DNA of 64,000 nucleotides. Source: Mytilus californianus (taxonomy: Eukaryota; Mollusca; Bivalvia; Mytilida; Mytilidae). Location: assembly GCF_021869535.1 (NCBI RefSeq), contig NW_026262668.1, forward strand, positions 14,864,348 to 14,928,347, in the 5' to 3' direction. The notes beneath the pieces are model-generated. The model worked only from the letters and a program-made list of their open reading frames with translations, had not been told where the DNA came from and did no database searches. Positions 44,360 through 57,700 of the stretch are shown piece after piece. How positions within the stretch are numbered: position 1 is the stretch's first letter; each line of letters begins with the position of its first letter. Position numbers and translations under genes: made by a program.

Positions 44360-47300
44360 GTAAGTAGATTATATAGTACCTTTGTTACATATTATCACAA
44401 ATGGCTGTAATGTATTTGGTTATAATAACTTATTGTATATTATGAGTAACTTGCTTTAATTGGTTAGCTATTACAATAAGTTTTATGACAAATAGCACTG
44501 CATGTGTCACCGAGAATTATGTTATGATATTTAAATATTTAAAAATGCTTATCGGTTAAATCAGTACTCTCAATCACTTTAAGAACAGTAAATAAATACC
44601 ATGTGCGTTTCTGTTATTGATTCGGAATTTTTCACAAGAAAAATAATTGAAAAGTTTCAATATTTAGTAATTCAATGAACACACACAATTTATAAAATAA
44701 AATCATCGCGCGAAAAGCTGGCAGAGTGACTGACATAACGTCTATCGTGTTCGTAATATTTTTGCGCTACTTAAAAAAAAAAAAGATCTGTGTAGTACTT
44801 TGTTTGATTTTTTTTTTTGCACTGCCATCTATAAGCCTGTTCGAGTCAACATACTTTTGCGAATATTCTGAAATGTATTGTCAGCGTTCGTATAATACAC
44901 AGACAATGATATACTGCAGTATAAATAACGTAATTAAAAAAAAGGATCATTTCTAACGATTTATTTTTGAGGATTTATAGAACCTTACGGACTTCCCAAT
45001 TTAACGTATCAATTTTTTCCATTTCATCTAACCAATGTTTGAAAATCTCAATTTCTGCTTATAGAATCAGAGTACACGAATTTCATCTATAACTCATACG
45101 AACAATAAAAAATAAGTTCTTTTCTTAAGTTATTTAAACAATAAGCTACAGCTCTCGACACTTTGTGAAACCTTCTAGCGCGTTTGCTGCACCCACCCGC
45201 CAAAAAGATTTGCATTGTGGCTCGCGGTTGATATATTTTACGATATCAATGTGTAGAAAACCAGATAATCTGTACGAACTAATCGATAGATTAGAAGATT
45301 AAAGATTCTTAGAAATGAAAAAAATTTATAAAAGCATGTGGCATAGAAGAACATTCATCAATATCAAGTTCAATAAAATAATTCACTTACAGATATGTAG
45401 GTACATGTACTCAGTTAATATTGTCTTGGTTGTATAGGGGCCCCGGTGGTCGAGTGGTCTAAGCAGTTCTAATACTGTATCACTAGCCCGTCAACACTGA
45501 GTTTGTGAGTTCGAACCCCGCACGTGGCAGGTGCACTCGACTCTAATTTTAATTGGCTAGGATTGTTAGTTTTCCTATCGAAGGTCGGTGGTTCTCTCCG
45601 GGCACTCCAGATTCCTCCACCAATAAAAAATGACGGCGACAAAATAGCCAACAGTTCTGAAAATGGCGTTAAACACTAATCAATCAATCAACTTAGTTGT
45701 ATAAACTGAATTTCTATATTAAAATTTCTATAAAAATGAATGTTTTATCGATTACAAATGCTTACTATATAGCTTTTACAAAATGAATTACTCATGAAAA
45801 AGTCTTCTTTTATAGTTCCTCCAGGGGTACCAATGATCAGTGGGCCACAGGTCATTATAATGGGTGACAAAGTGACTTTAACCTGTTCGGTGAATAGTGG
45901 TAAGCCTGACCCATCAGTCAGATGGTTAAGAGATAACACCGTTATAGATGAGACATATAGCATTGTCGGTGGTATCACTACAAACAACTATACGTTTACT
46001 GCTTCCGCTAATGAACAGTTCGCTGTGTTTGAATGCCAATCAGAGAACGGACTACTCCAGAACCCACTGTCAAGAACCATATTTGTAGAAGTGTATAGTA
46101 AGTAAACTGTCTCTTGACACTTTTAATTACAGAAATAAGCAAATTACTATTTCATATACGGGTAAATTTATAGATATCGATAAAAAATGATTTATTTTTT
46201 TTAAATTTTTTTGGCTTTTGTATAGAGAATGAGAGGATGAGCGTCACTTCTTAATCGAATGTTCATTACATAATAAATAATAATTTGAGAGTAAACTCTT
46301 TAAGTATATTTCTAACACTTGTCAGAACTTTGATAGTTTAGATAAATCTTCAAAATTTGTTTGGTTGTTAACACAAGAAAACTTTATTATTATGGAAAAA
46401 AAATGGTAATTTTATTGATTGTTCTTTTGACTTAAGAAGAACAAGAATTGAAACTTGTATTTAATATCAATGTGTTTTTGTTTCTTTGTTTTTATCTTAT
46501 TTTGGCTCTGATTCTGACTGAGGCGTATGATAATATTTATATTATATCGTAAAGTCCTATTGTTGACTCGATTATTTCAATCATTGTATCTCATTTATAT
46601 GCCTTTTATGGGCCCTGTAATTTGGTAAAATAAATATTCTATTACATATATAGAAAGGAAATATATACTATGTAATTAAACAGTAACAAATGACACAAAA
46701 TCATGAAAGAGAATCGAAACTAATCAAGAAAATGATTTGAAAATCTACAGTTATGTGAATAGCTAACTTTGCTGTGGTAAAAGTAAATTGTACTCATATG
46801 GTCCAATCATACGCGTATGGTCGGGCCATGAGTATACGCATATGGTCACGCTACGCGTATGGTCCAAATACTCATATGGTCCGGAGCATATATATAATGG
46901 TGATTTTATATATATACATGAATCTGAATGTCATGTGATTTGATGATCATTGGGTGTATTCGTACATTTAAAAATTTATCAGAAATTCAGTTAACCATCT
47001 AAACGTTACTTAATATTTTCACTTAACCGCACAAGAAATTTGCATTCTTCGTTAACATGGAAAATAGAAATTGAAAGTTCCGATTAAAAATTGGAAAATT
47101 ATCACATATGTTGCATTCCATCATCAATTCATCGAGTAAGATATATTTAAAACTACTGGAATTTTCGTTGACTTTTCAAAAGTAGTCTCATTTAAAAATA
47201 ACGGCATGTCATGCAGTCAAAATCTCATCCAATGTATAAAGTATACATGTATACTATATCACCAATTGAAATGAATTCTCGAGTAATTTCAAAGACTTGT

Positions 47301-48665
47301 GTTCATTTGATATCTTTAATCTTATGCTTCACAGAAACTCCACGGACACCAGTCCTAACAGGTCCTACAGAAATAATATCAGGGACACCGACATCGTGGA
47401 CCTGTACATCTGATGGTGGCTATCCAGTACAAAAATTGTCTATGAGGGTGGGAAATTCAAAATTTTCCACAGAACTTGATACAAAGACGGCGTTTGATAG
47501 CAATACACAAACATACACCGTAACTGGAACCCTTTCTTGGGCCCCAACAACAGCTAATGACGGACAGACACTCTACTGTGATGTAACTCATCCGGAAACT
47601 ATAGGACCTAACAATCCACAGACAGTCAGCCTACCATTGACTGTTAAATGTAAGTATTACTCAGATAAGACACAAAGTGTAATCAAACGGTAATTTGTTC
47701 AGAAAACACTTAAATCTTTCAAAGCTTTCTACTATTTGTCAAAGGTTTTTGTTTCATACCAAGGGTTGAAAGAGGTATAGAAATAGGGTCATCCATGGAT
47801 TTCTCCCATCCGGCAGCGTCGCTTGGTTGTGTGGGATGTATAAATACGAACCTACTTCTGGTCGGTATGGTTACGTTGAATCCGATGACCCATGCAGGTT
47901 AGTATACATGCATATTACAGATATTTAATAGTTTTTGTGATGTTTTTCTGTATATTTTAATAAACATATGAAATAACACGATTTTAAAGTTCTTTTTAAT
48001 TTTTTTTTGGTGCTTTGTCAAATAAGTGATTATTATATTCGACCATTACAGCCCCGTTGGATGTAGATGCGCCACAAACACAGTTTAACCCAACGACAGG
48101 GGAGACAATCTCATTAACGTGTATAATTACTTCTGGAACAGCAACTCAAGTCAGATGGTACAAAAACAATAAGCTTGTTATTATGGCGGCAAATCTGAGA
48201 TTTTCTGGTGGTAACGCAAACACGCCGTCCCTTACAATAACTCAGGTCCAACTCACTGATGCAGGTAGCTACATATGTGGGGCTACTGATGGCAGTGCCA
48301 CGAGGAATACGACTACCATAACAGTATCTCCAAAAGGTAGGATAAATTCAATCTTATATTCTGTACACGACATGGTTTAACTAGGGTACCGTTATAGACA
48401 GAATCCAAAAACCTTTCATAAATAAGAAAAAGCACAAAATTACCCAAATTTATTGAAAAAAATTCTCAGTTGTTATTTTTTTTAAAGTTTCCCGTTGGCA
48501 CCCCCGGGTCTGAGTTTCTTTGTCAGAGGATACGATTCCGGCTCAAGGAGCACCCGTTTGGCTGCAAAGGATGTATAAATACACAATCACGTCCAGTTCA
48601 GCTACTCACTCATAGCTCTCTTTCATCCCTATTGTTGGATTAGTAAGAAAGAGAGAGAGAGAGAG

Positions 48666-48725
<60 letters not shown>

Positions 48726-51700
48726 CTCATTCCAAATCAAGACACATTAACCCATGTATTGCCGTTTTAGAAGACCTACTTCATAATGAAAACAAGTTTA
48801 ATCTTTTAAAAATTCGTAAGGCCGGGTTCCGCGGAACCCAGTGTCTCGCCTTCTTTTGCTGTTGTCTATGTTTTCAGTGTGATAGGGGAATGCACATAAT
48901 AGATAATACAGTTAATGAAATAAAACGTTTGAAATGTATGAAAAAAGTTATACTTATTATTATTATTAAAAAATTTCCTCTAGATACTATCTTTTGATTG
49001 TAAGAAGCTTCTGTCCAAGTTTGGTAAAAATCCAGGATGATTTATGGATCTAATAAATGTTTTAAAAACTTTAACTGCAGACTGTATGTAGTGTTAACTG
49101 GAAGAAAAACCAAGTCCATTTACTAGTATAAGTAATATACGGAAAAACAGGAGATAAATTTTCACACAATTTCCTTCTAGATACTAGCTTTTGATCATAA
49201 ACAAGCTTCTGTCCAAGATTGGTAGAAATCCAGGATATTTTAAGAAAGTTGTTAAAATTTTTAAAGCTTTAACCACAGAGTGAATGTAATGTTAACTGGC
49301 AGAAAAACTAAGTCCATTTATAAGTAAAATACGGATAAACAGGATTTTGTTTTACAAAATTTACTTTGGGATACTATCTTATGATCGTAAACAAGCTTCT
49401 GTCCAAGCTTGGTAGAAATCCAGGATACTTTAAGAAAGTTATTAAAATTTCAAAAACTTTTAACCACAGAGTGAATATTTGTGGACGCCGCCGCCGACAA
49501 CGACGACGACGACGGAATGTAGGATCGCTATGTCTCGCTTTTGAGACAAAGGTCGCAGGCTCGACAAAAATGGAAAAGAAAATAAAATATTTCCTGGTTT
49601 TTGATTTTGGAAAATCAATGCTGCTGTATGATTCAGAGTCTTGGTATAATTACTATAACCAAAAAGCAAATTAAATGTATTTAAGTTGTTTATTTATGTT
49701 TACTAGTATATAAAATTGTCAAGTTTATTTTTGTTTTTACACCTTCTTGTTGTTTTTGTAGTTCTTTGTACATCTTTCTTGTTGTTTTTGTCGTTCTTTG
49801 CAACTTCCTGTTGTTTTTGTTGTTCTTTGTACCTTCCTGTTGTTTTTGTTGTTCTTTGTACATCCTTCCTGTTGTTTTTGTAGTTCTTGTTCACCTTACT
49901 TGTTTTTGTTGTCCTTTGCACACCTTTCTTTTTTTTTCTTTCTATCCCATTTTTGTTGTTTTTGATGTTCTTTATACATTTTTCTTGTTGTTTTTGTTTT
50001 TCTTTGTACACCTTTCTTGTTTCTGTATTCTGTTGTTCGAATACCTGTCGTAATTTACGGTGTTTGAATTTTTTGTTTTGTTTTGTTTTATATTTTGTTT
50101 GTACATCAGTTTTAGTTTTTTTGTTGATGTTTGGATGTCTTTACTACTTTTGTTGTTGGTATCTCTTTCAAGGAATAGATTATGAACCATTATAAAAGCA
50201 TTGACTGTTGAGACATTATTTCACATGACTTTCGTTGGATTGCCTTTTCCACTACAGTGTCCGTTTGAAAATAACGGAAAATGTCGTCTGACTATAAGAA
50301 CTTGGTCCGTTGCCTACTAAATGGTTTGAAATATTTGATTAGCTTCAAAATGCAACATGAATTTGACAAAATCGATGTCTATCTCGTATCTTCTCTAGTA
50401 GTGTTGAATATAAATAAAAAGTGACATTGGGTATACGTCAATGGGACAGCAACATAACGATACAATAGCCAACCCTGAGGGCATCAAACAGTTACCACCA
50501 ACAGACAACCACACAATACGTCAAGCCCCAATGTTTGATTGTTAATTCAATTATACTCAGCTGTATAGCCCGAAAGGTTGAAGGCAAAATTAACACAAAA
50601 ACAGAGTAAATGCATTATACAAACTAAGAGAAATAAGTTTCCTCTTCATTTACAGCAACACCACAACCGCCAACATTGACCGGTCCATCAACATTAACAC
50701 CAGGAACACTCTATACGTGGACGTGTGTATCGTTGGGTGGTTACCCAGAACAGACTATGTCAATCAGGGTAGAGAACTCTGTGTTTACTAATGAAGCCAC
50801 ATTTAAGTCTGAGTATGATGATAGTTCAAAAGCTTTTAGAGTAACCGGAACACTTGTTTGGAGCCCAGGCACCAGTTATAATGGACAAACTTTATACTGC
50901 GATGTGACGCACCCTGAAACGTTAGGGCCTAACAACCCACAGACTGCTAGTCTATCACTGACTGTACAATGTAAGAATAAAAGAAATATGGAAAATATGT
51001 TTAATGAACTCTACTTAATCTTTGAAAAAGTAATGCATCCATATAACCTTCTTGTGTGACTACATAATTTTTCCTGTGAAGTAGGGCAAAACCATTGAGC
51101 ACTTTCATGACCTGTCAAACTAAAAAGTTCATTACTGTCGAAGCACTACATGTATAAAAGCTATATTACTTTTAAGGAAATATTGACCTTCGTTCAGGGT
51201 CATCTTAGTACAATTAAACTAAATTTGATTGAAAAATTATTTTTTCTTTAGCCACACCACAAACCCCAGTACTGACTGGTCCAGCCTCAGTTCTCTCCGG
51301 TACATCTAACACATGGACCTGTGTATCCACCGGTGGTTATCCAGAACAAACTATGTCCATCAGGGTCGATAACTCTGTGTTTCGTAATGATGTGACGTTT
51401 AATACGGTATACGATGAAAGTTCTAAGACATACAGAGTAACAGGAACACTTGTATGGAGTCCTACAACCACTTATAATGGAGAAACACTTTACTGTGATG
51501 TTTTACACCCCGACACCTTAGGAAATAGTCCACAGACAGTTAGCTTGTCACTTACTGTACAGGGTAAGACAATCTTCTACGCATTTTAAAAACCTTAAAA
51601 TACACGACAAATGCCACATATGGAGCATATCTGCTTACCCTTCCGGAGCACATGATATCACCCGGGTTTAGTTGGGGTTCGTGTTGCTCAGTCTTTTGTT

Positions 51701-54700
51701 TTCAATGTTGTGTTTTGTGTTCAGTTGTTTGTCTTTTCGTCGTTTTTTCGTTTTTTGTCATAACATTGTCAGTTTGTCTTCGACTTACTGGTTTGATTAT
51801 CACTTTGCTATATTTCACTTCACTTTTGAAACCAATTTTATTTTATCTTTTAATAAAAATGTAAAGTAAATGGTATCTAACTCCTGGACCTGTGTATCTG
51901 TGTTAAAACATTATTCTTTTTTCTATATTACAGCCACACCACAAACACCAGTACTGACTGGCCCGGCCTCAGTTCTTTCCGGTACATCTACCACATGGAC
52001 CTGTGTATCCTCCGGTGGTTATCCCGAACAAACTATGTCCATCAGGGTCGGTAACTCTGTGTTTCGTAATGAGGTGACGTTGAATACGGTATACGATGAA
52101 AGTTCTAAGACCTACAGAGTAACAGGAACACTTGTATGGAGTCCTACAACCAATTATAATGGAGAAACACTTTACTGTGATGTTTTACACCCGGACACAT
52201 TAGGACAAGCTCCACAAACAGTTACTTTACCGTTAACTGTAAATAGTAAGACAATTAGTTTATCAGTTTGTAGGAGAACGTAAAGTATAAAAAATACCGT
52301 TCGAGAAATAAATGACAGGAACATATTAAAATTTTGTGACGCGTTGATACGTGCTGATAATTGTATTTGTAAAACAACAATCAGAAAATGAATAGTCGGC
52401 ATTGAATATTGATCGCTGATATCCTTCATTTCTCTGTTACCCGTTTGGTAATTTAAATTATATAAAGAAAACTGCGAGGTTCATACATTCATTCAGAATA
52501 ATATACATGAATACTAAGAATATTTAAGAATAGCCAATCAATCATATATGTCGTATGCAGCACAACAATTGAAATTGAATTATTTCAAGGTTTACAATTA
52601 TTCAACATTTCTCTCCCTTTGACTGTCAATGAAATTTGAGCTATTGCTTGGAATTTAAATAGAGTAGTTTTCAAAAAAGAAATGCAAAAAGTAGGCGTAC
52701 GCTAAGAAACGTTTTTTATGAAAAAGGTCTACGTGGTTGAAAAGTAGGAGTCTAAGCTAAATATTTTCGTCGATGTTTACGTAAATTAAAATAAATCCAA
52801 AGAAAGTACGTGTTTCAACGTCTTTAAACTCCTCTTTGGATATGTCAATGAATACTATTCATAATGCACACACTTCTATAGGGCGGATCCAGAATTTTTG
52901 AAATGGGAGCGTAATTGTATAAAATAGAATATATACCACAAAAAAATTTAGGACGATTTTATGCTTAAAAAATATATATTTTCCAATCAAAGGGGGTGGG
53001 GTGTGAAATATCTTCAAATCGTAGTTGCACTTCAGTGTTCCTGTTGTTCATTTGTTTTCATCTTATAGTTGATGTGTTTCCATCGGTTTTAGTTTGTATT
53101 TTCTCAATCGATTTATGACTTTTGAACACCGGTATACTACTGTTGCCTTTATTTATCTACTAGATAATTCCACACCATTCAAGAAGATGTCACTGTTAAA
53201 CATAAAGTGTTTTCATTGTTACTATTCTAAATAGCCCTCCTTACATTTGAAACTCCGAGATCAGCATATTTTGAAGCTTATATAAGTGATTGCATTATTA
53301 CAAACACAAATTAAGTGTTAAAATGCAAATTATACCAACAATAATGTTCTATTGTCCCATTCACAGCAACCCCGCAGCCACCAACATTGACCGGTCCGAC
53401 AACTGTGTCACCAAGAACACAAGTGGCATACATAACACCAGAAACGTGGACATGTATATCTTTGGGTGGTTTCCCAGAACAGACGATGTCCATCAGATTA
53501 GAAAACTCTGTGTTCACGAATGAAATCACAACCAAATCAGAATATGATGAAATTTCAAAGACGTATAAAGTTACCGGTACACTTGTTTGGAGTCCAGACA
53601 CCAGTAATAATGGTCAAACTTTATATTGCGATGTTACTCATCCAGAAACGTTAGGACCAAACAACCCACAGACAGTTAGTCTTCAACTGACAGTGCAAGG
53701 TAAGAAATAAAGAACTATAAACAAGTTCTCTCTTTTAGTAAAACAGTAGATAAAAAGGAAGAATGTCATTGAGCGATAAACATATTAAATCATATGATAT
53801 AAAATCTTATGTTTAGTCCATAGTCTTTTCTGTATATTGCAGCCACACCACAAACACTATTACTAACTAGTCCAGCCTCAATTCTCTTCTGTGCATTTAA
53901 CACCTGAACTTGTTTATCTCTGTTCAGTCATTAATCTTTCTCTATTTTACAGCCACACCACAAACCCCAGTACTGACTGGTCCGGTTTCAGTTATTTCTG
54001 GTACTTCTAACACATGGACCTGTGTTTCATCCGGTGGTTATCCAGAACAAACCATGTCCATCAGGGTCGGTAACTCTGTGTTTCGTAATGAGGTGACGTT
54101 GAATACGGTATACGATGAAAGTTCTAAGACCTACAGAGTAACAGGAACACTTGTATGGAGTCCTACAACCACTTATAATGGAGAAACACTTTACTGTGAT
54201 GTTTTACACCCGGACACATTAGGAAATATTCCACAGACAGTCAGCTTGTCACTTCTTGTTCAGGGTAAGACAATCCTCTAAGCATCTTATAAACCTTTAA
54301 AGCTACTTCGTTCTATCTTGTAGCAAAATAACAAATAAACAAAACGCCAAAAAAGTATCAATTATCGTGAGTCCTACATCATCGATATAACAGGAAATAC
54401 ACGATAGAATAATTGGGAAATGGCTGCGGAGCAGAGACATTTTACTGCAAATAATGGGATGAATTTCATTTTATGAGGCAATAACCTTACTTGTAAACGA
54501 TAATTACAACAAATATTGAATGAATGTCGCCATGCTAGAAAGCATCTCGACACCCTTGACTTTCATTGGCTCTTTTCTAATAAACAAAGCATTTCAGTTC
54601 ATATATTCCCAACTCTACGATCAGTATGAAAATAAGGAGATTTTGTATGATTGTCAATGAGAAATCTCACTATCGACCAGAGGCCAACTTATTGAAAATT

Positions 54701-57700
54701 TTGTAAAGTTGACCATCATTTCAACTGAAAGTTTTGTATGGATGATTTCCCGTTAATGCTATCAGATGTTGGTTTTGGTTATAGAAAAGTTTTGTCAAGT
54801 ATTTAACAGTATAATAAGTTTTTTTTACAAGTATAATTATCATTTTTACATGCAGCAAAACTTTTGTCACAAAAAGGAATTTTTTTTAGGAACAATTGTA
54901 AGACATATAGAATTTACTTTCACATGTGTCCCACAAAAAATGAAAAAGAATGCATATGAATTTATACCAATGAACACCTGTCAAAATAGTCATTTATATG
55001 ATTTAAATCCATTTAACTCCGGGCATTATCAAACATAAAACTTCTTTCAAATTATATAATTGCGTATTTAATCATGCATTTTGGTTTTAATAGGTCTGAA
55101 AAATAGGCGTTAGACTAGTCCTTTCTAAAGATTCAACGTTAGATACAATTCTGTCAGTTGAAGGCGGATCTTCATTAAACGTGTGCTCAAATAGTGCATA
55201 CGTACTTTACAGTCTGTGAAATTGTGCACTTTAATTAATAGAACGTCTTACGTATTTGTTAGAATTAAATATCGAAATATGGCCGTACTTTTAAATACGA
55301 CCAATTTTAAACTATATTTGTGATTTTTATAATTGTGCTTTGAAAAAAAAAACGTGTATCGCTGAATCATTAACGCTCTAGGCCTTTTTCAATTTCCCAT
55401 TTTTTTTAAAACATGACTGACGTGACAATGATTTTGTACACTTACCATGATAACAAATACACCGTTACACAATCACATTATTGTATAATATTCTGAATTT
55501 ACAGCAATTCCACAGCCACCAATATTAACAGGACCAACAACGGTAACATCTGGTATCCAAGAAACGTGGATATGTATATCCATGGGAGGCAACCCAGAAC
55601 AAAAGATGTCTATGAGAATAGGAAACACTATATTGCCTAACGAGTTGACAACCAGCTCGGAGTATGATGAAAATTCAAAGACATATAAAGTCACAGGTAC
55701 TCTTGTATGGAGTCCAATAACCAGCAATAACGGACAGATAGTTTACTGTGATGTGACGCATGAAACATTAGGGAACAACCCGCAAACCGCCAGCTTACCT
55801 TTAACAGTTAAAAGTAAGCATTTAATGTTTTGTTTTGTCATTTAGTAAATTTGTATTAATTGGGTAATTTTGGTTAAATTTCCAGTCTCTTGACATAATG
55901 TATAGACACATGACTATTGATGAAGGCTCTAGATTGAACTTTAAATGTTGCCTTTTTTGTGTAGTTGGGTAGTTGTCTCATTGACGTATAAAAACATCTG
56001 TTATAAACAATAATAGAGTGTTCATTTAATCAGGCTCTTTTTTAATTTTCAAGAAAGTTTTACCTTTAATAATAACTGGCAGTTATATTTTTCATTCCCT
56101 AAAATTCCGTCGTGTAGAAATAGTTTTTTATTCAAAGAATTCGAAGAAATTACCAGATTTGTCTAACAAAACGCTTTGAATCTACATCCATGAGAAGGTC
56201 TTTGATCGAATATTTATTTCTTTGGTTGTCCGATTCTCATGATTTTAACTTTCATGTTTGATATGGGAATACATCTTCTACTTGCTATTTATTTTGACTT
56301 TCATGTTTGATATTGAAATACATCTTCTACTTGCTATATATTTTGACTTTCATGTTTGATATGGGAATACATCTTCTACTTGCTATTTATTTTGACTTTC
56401 ATGTTTGATATTGAAATACATCTTCTACTTGCTATATATTTTGACTTTCATGTTTGATATTGGAATACATCTTCTACTTGCTATTTATTTCATGTTTGAT
56501 ATTGAAATACATCTTCTACTTGCTATATATTTTGACTTTCATGTTTAAATGGGAATACATCTTCTACTTGCTATATATTTTGAATTTCATGTTTAAAATG
56601 GGAGTACATCTTATACTTACTATATATTTCGACTTTACTGCTGAGTCGGTGTTATGGAAAAGTAATGGATAATTCTTGTTATTATTACAGCGACACCAGA
56701 GACACCTATATTGACTGGTCCTACGACGATGCTTTCTGGTACTTCAAATACCTGGACATGTCTGTCCCTAGGTGGAAATCCTAAACAAACCATGAGTATG
56801 AGGATTGGCACAACAATTCTGAATAGCCAAGTTACGGTCAGCTCCGAATATAATGAAAATTCCAAACTAAACAGAGTCACTGGTACACTTGTATGGAGTC
56901 CAGAATCTAAACATAACGGAGAAACCCTGTCATGTGATGTTTTCCATCCTGACACATTAGGTCAAAGTCCACAGACAGTCAGCTTAACATTAACAGTAAA
57001 GTGTAAGATATACATATTTTCATTTATAACAAATTATATAACGTTCTAAAGCAATTTTTCAAATCTATAGATTTCAGCTGTGTCGATGCCACAGCTTCTA
57101 AGCTTTAAATCAATACCACAGCTTCTAAACTTTAAATCGATGCCACAGCTTGTGAACATGTAGTCGATGCCACAAGTTGCAAACGTTTAGTCGATACCAT
57201 AGCTTGTGTACCGGCATTTAAAGGAAGAATAGCAAATTACAAACGTATTTAGCTTGAAGGCACATTAGCAAATAAATGTTTGTATGCGCTGGCCATCTTT
57301 TCAAATAATCTCATTTGGAGGTAAATTAACGGCGACAGTAGTTTACGATGTTCAAATCTCGTAAATTGATTTAAGTAGAGACATATCAAGATAACAAGCC
57401 AAAACTTAGGGAATCGCATAAAAGCCAAAAGGAGCGAGACGGGTGGGTCAACATGGTAAGTATCTCCTTATATCAACGTATCTTTTAATGTCTAAATCAA
57501 GAAAGGTTGACTCGCCTGCAAGTAAGAATTGTGAGTGTTGTTTATTGCGTCGGTGGTGTCAGCAATTGTTAACGTTGGTGAATAGGTTACACAGAACGAG
57601 ACTATCTCTTTGTAACTCTTTATTAGAAAATGTTAACAAAATATTAAACTATATTATAGCCATCTCGAGATAGCCATCGACCGGGACATGCATCAGGAAT

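Noticed and set aside
49366..50195. Arg-rich and Phe/Cys-rich open frames
   Set aside because: They are read from the cgacgacgac 3' cap of a family-C element and from a 31-bp minisatellite.
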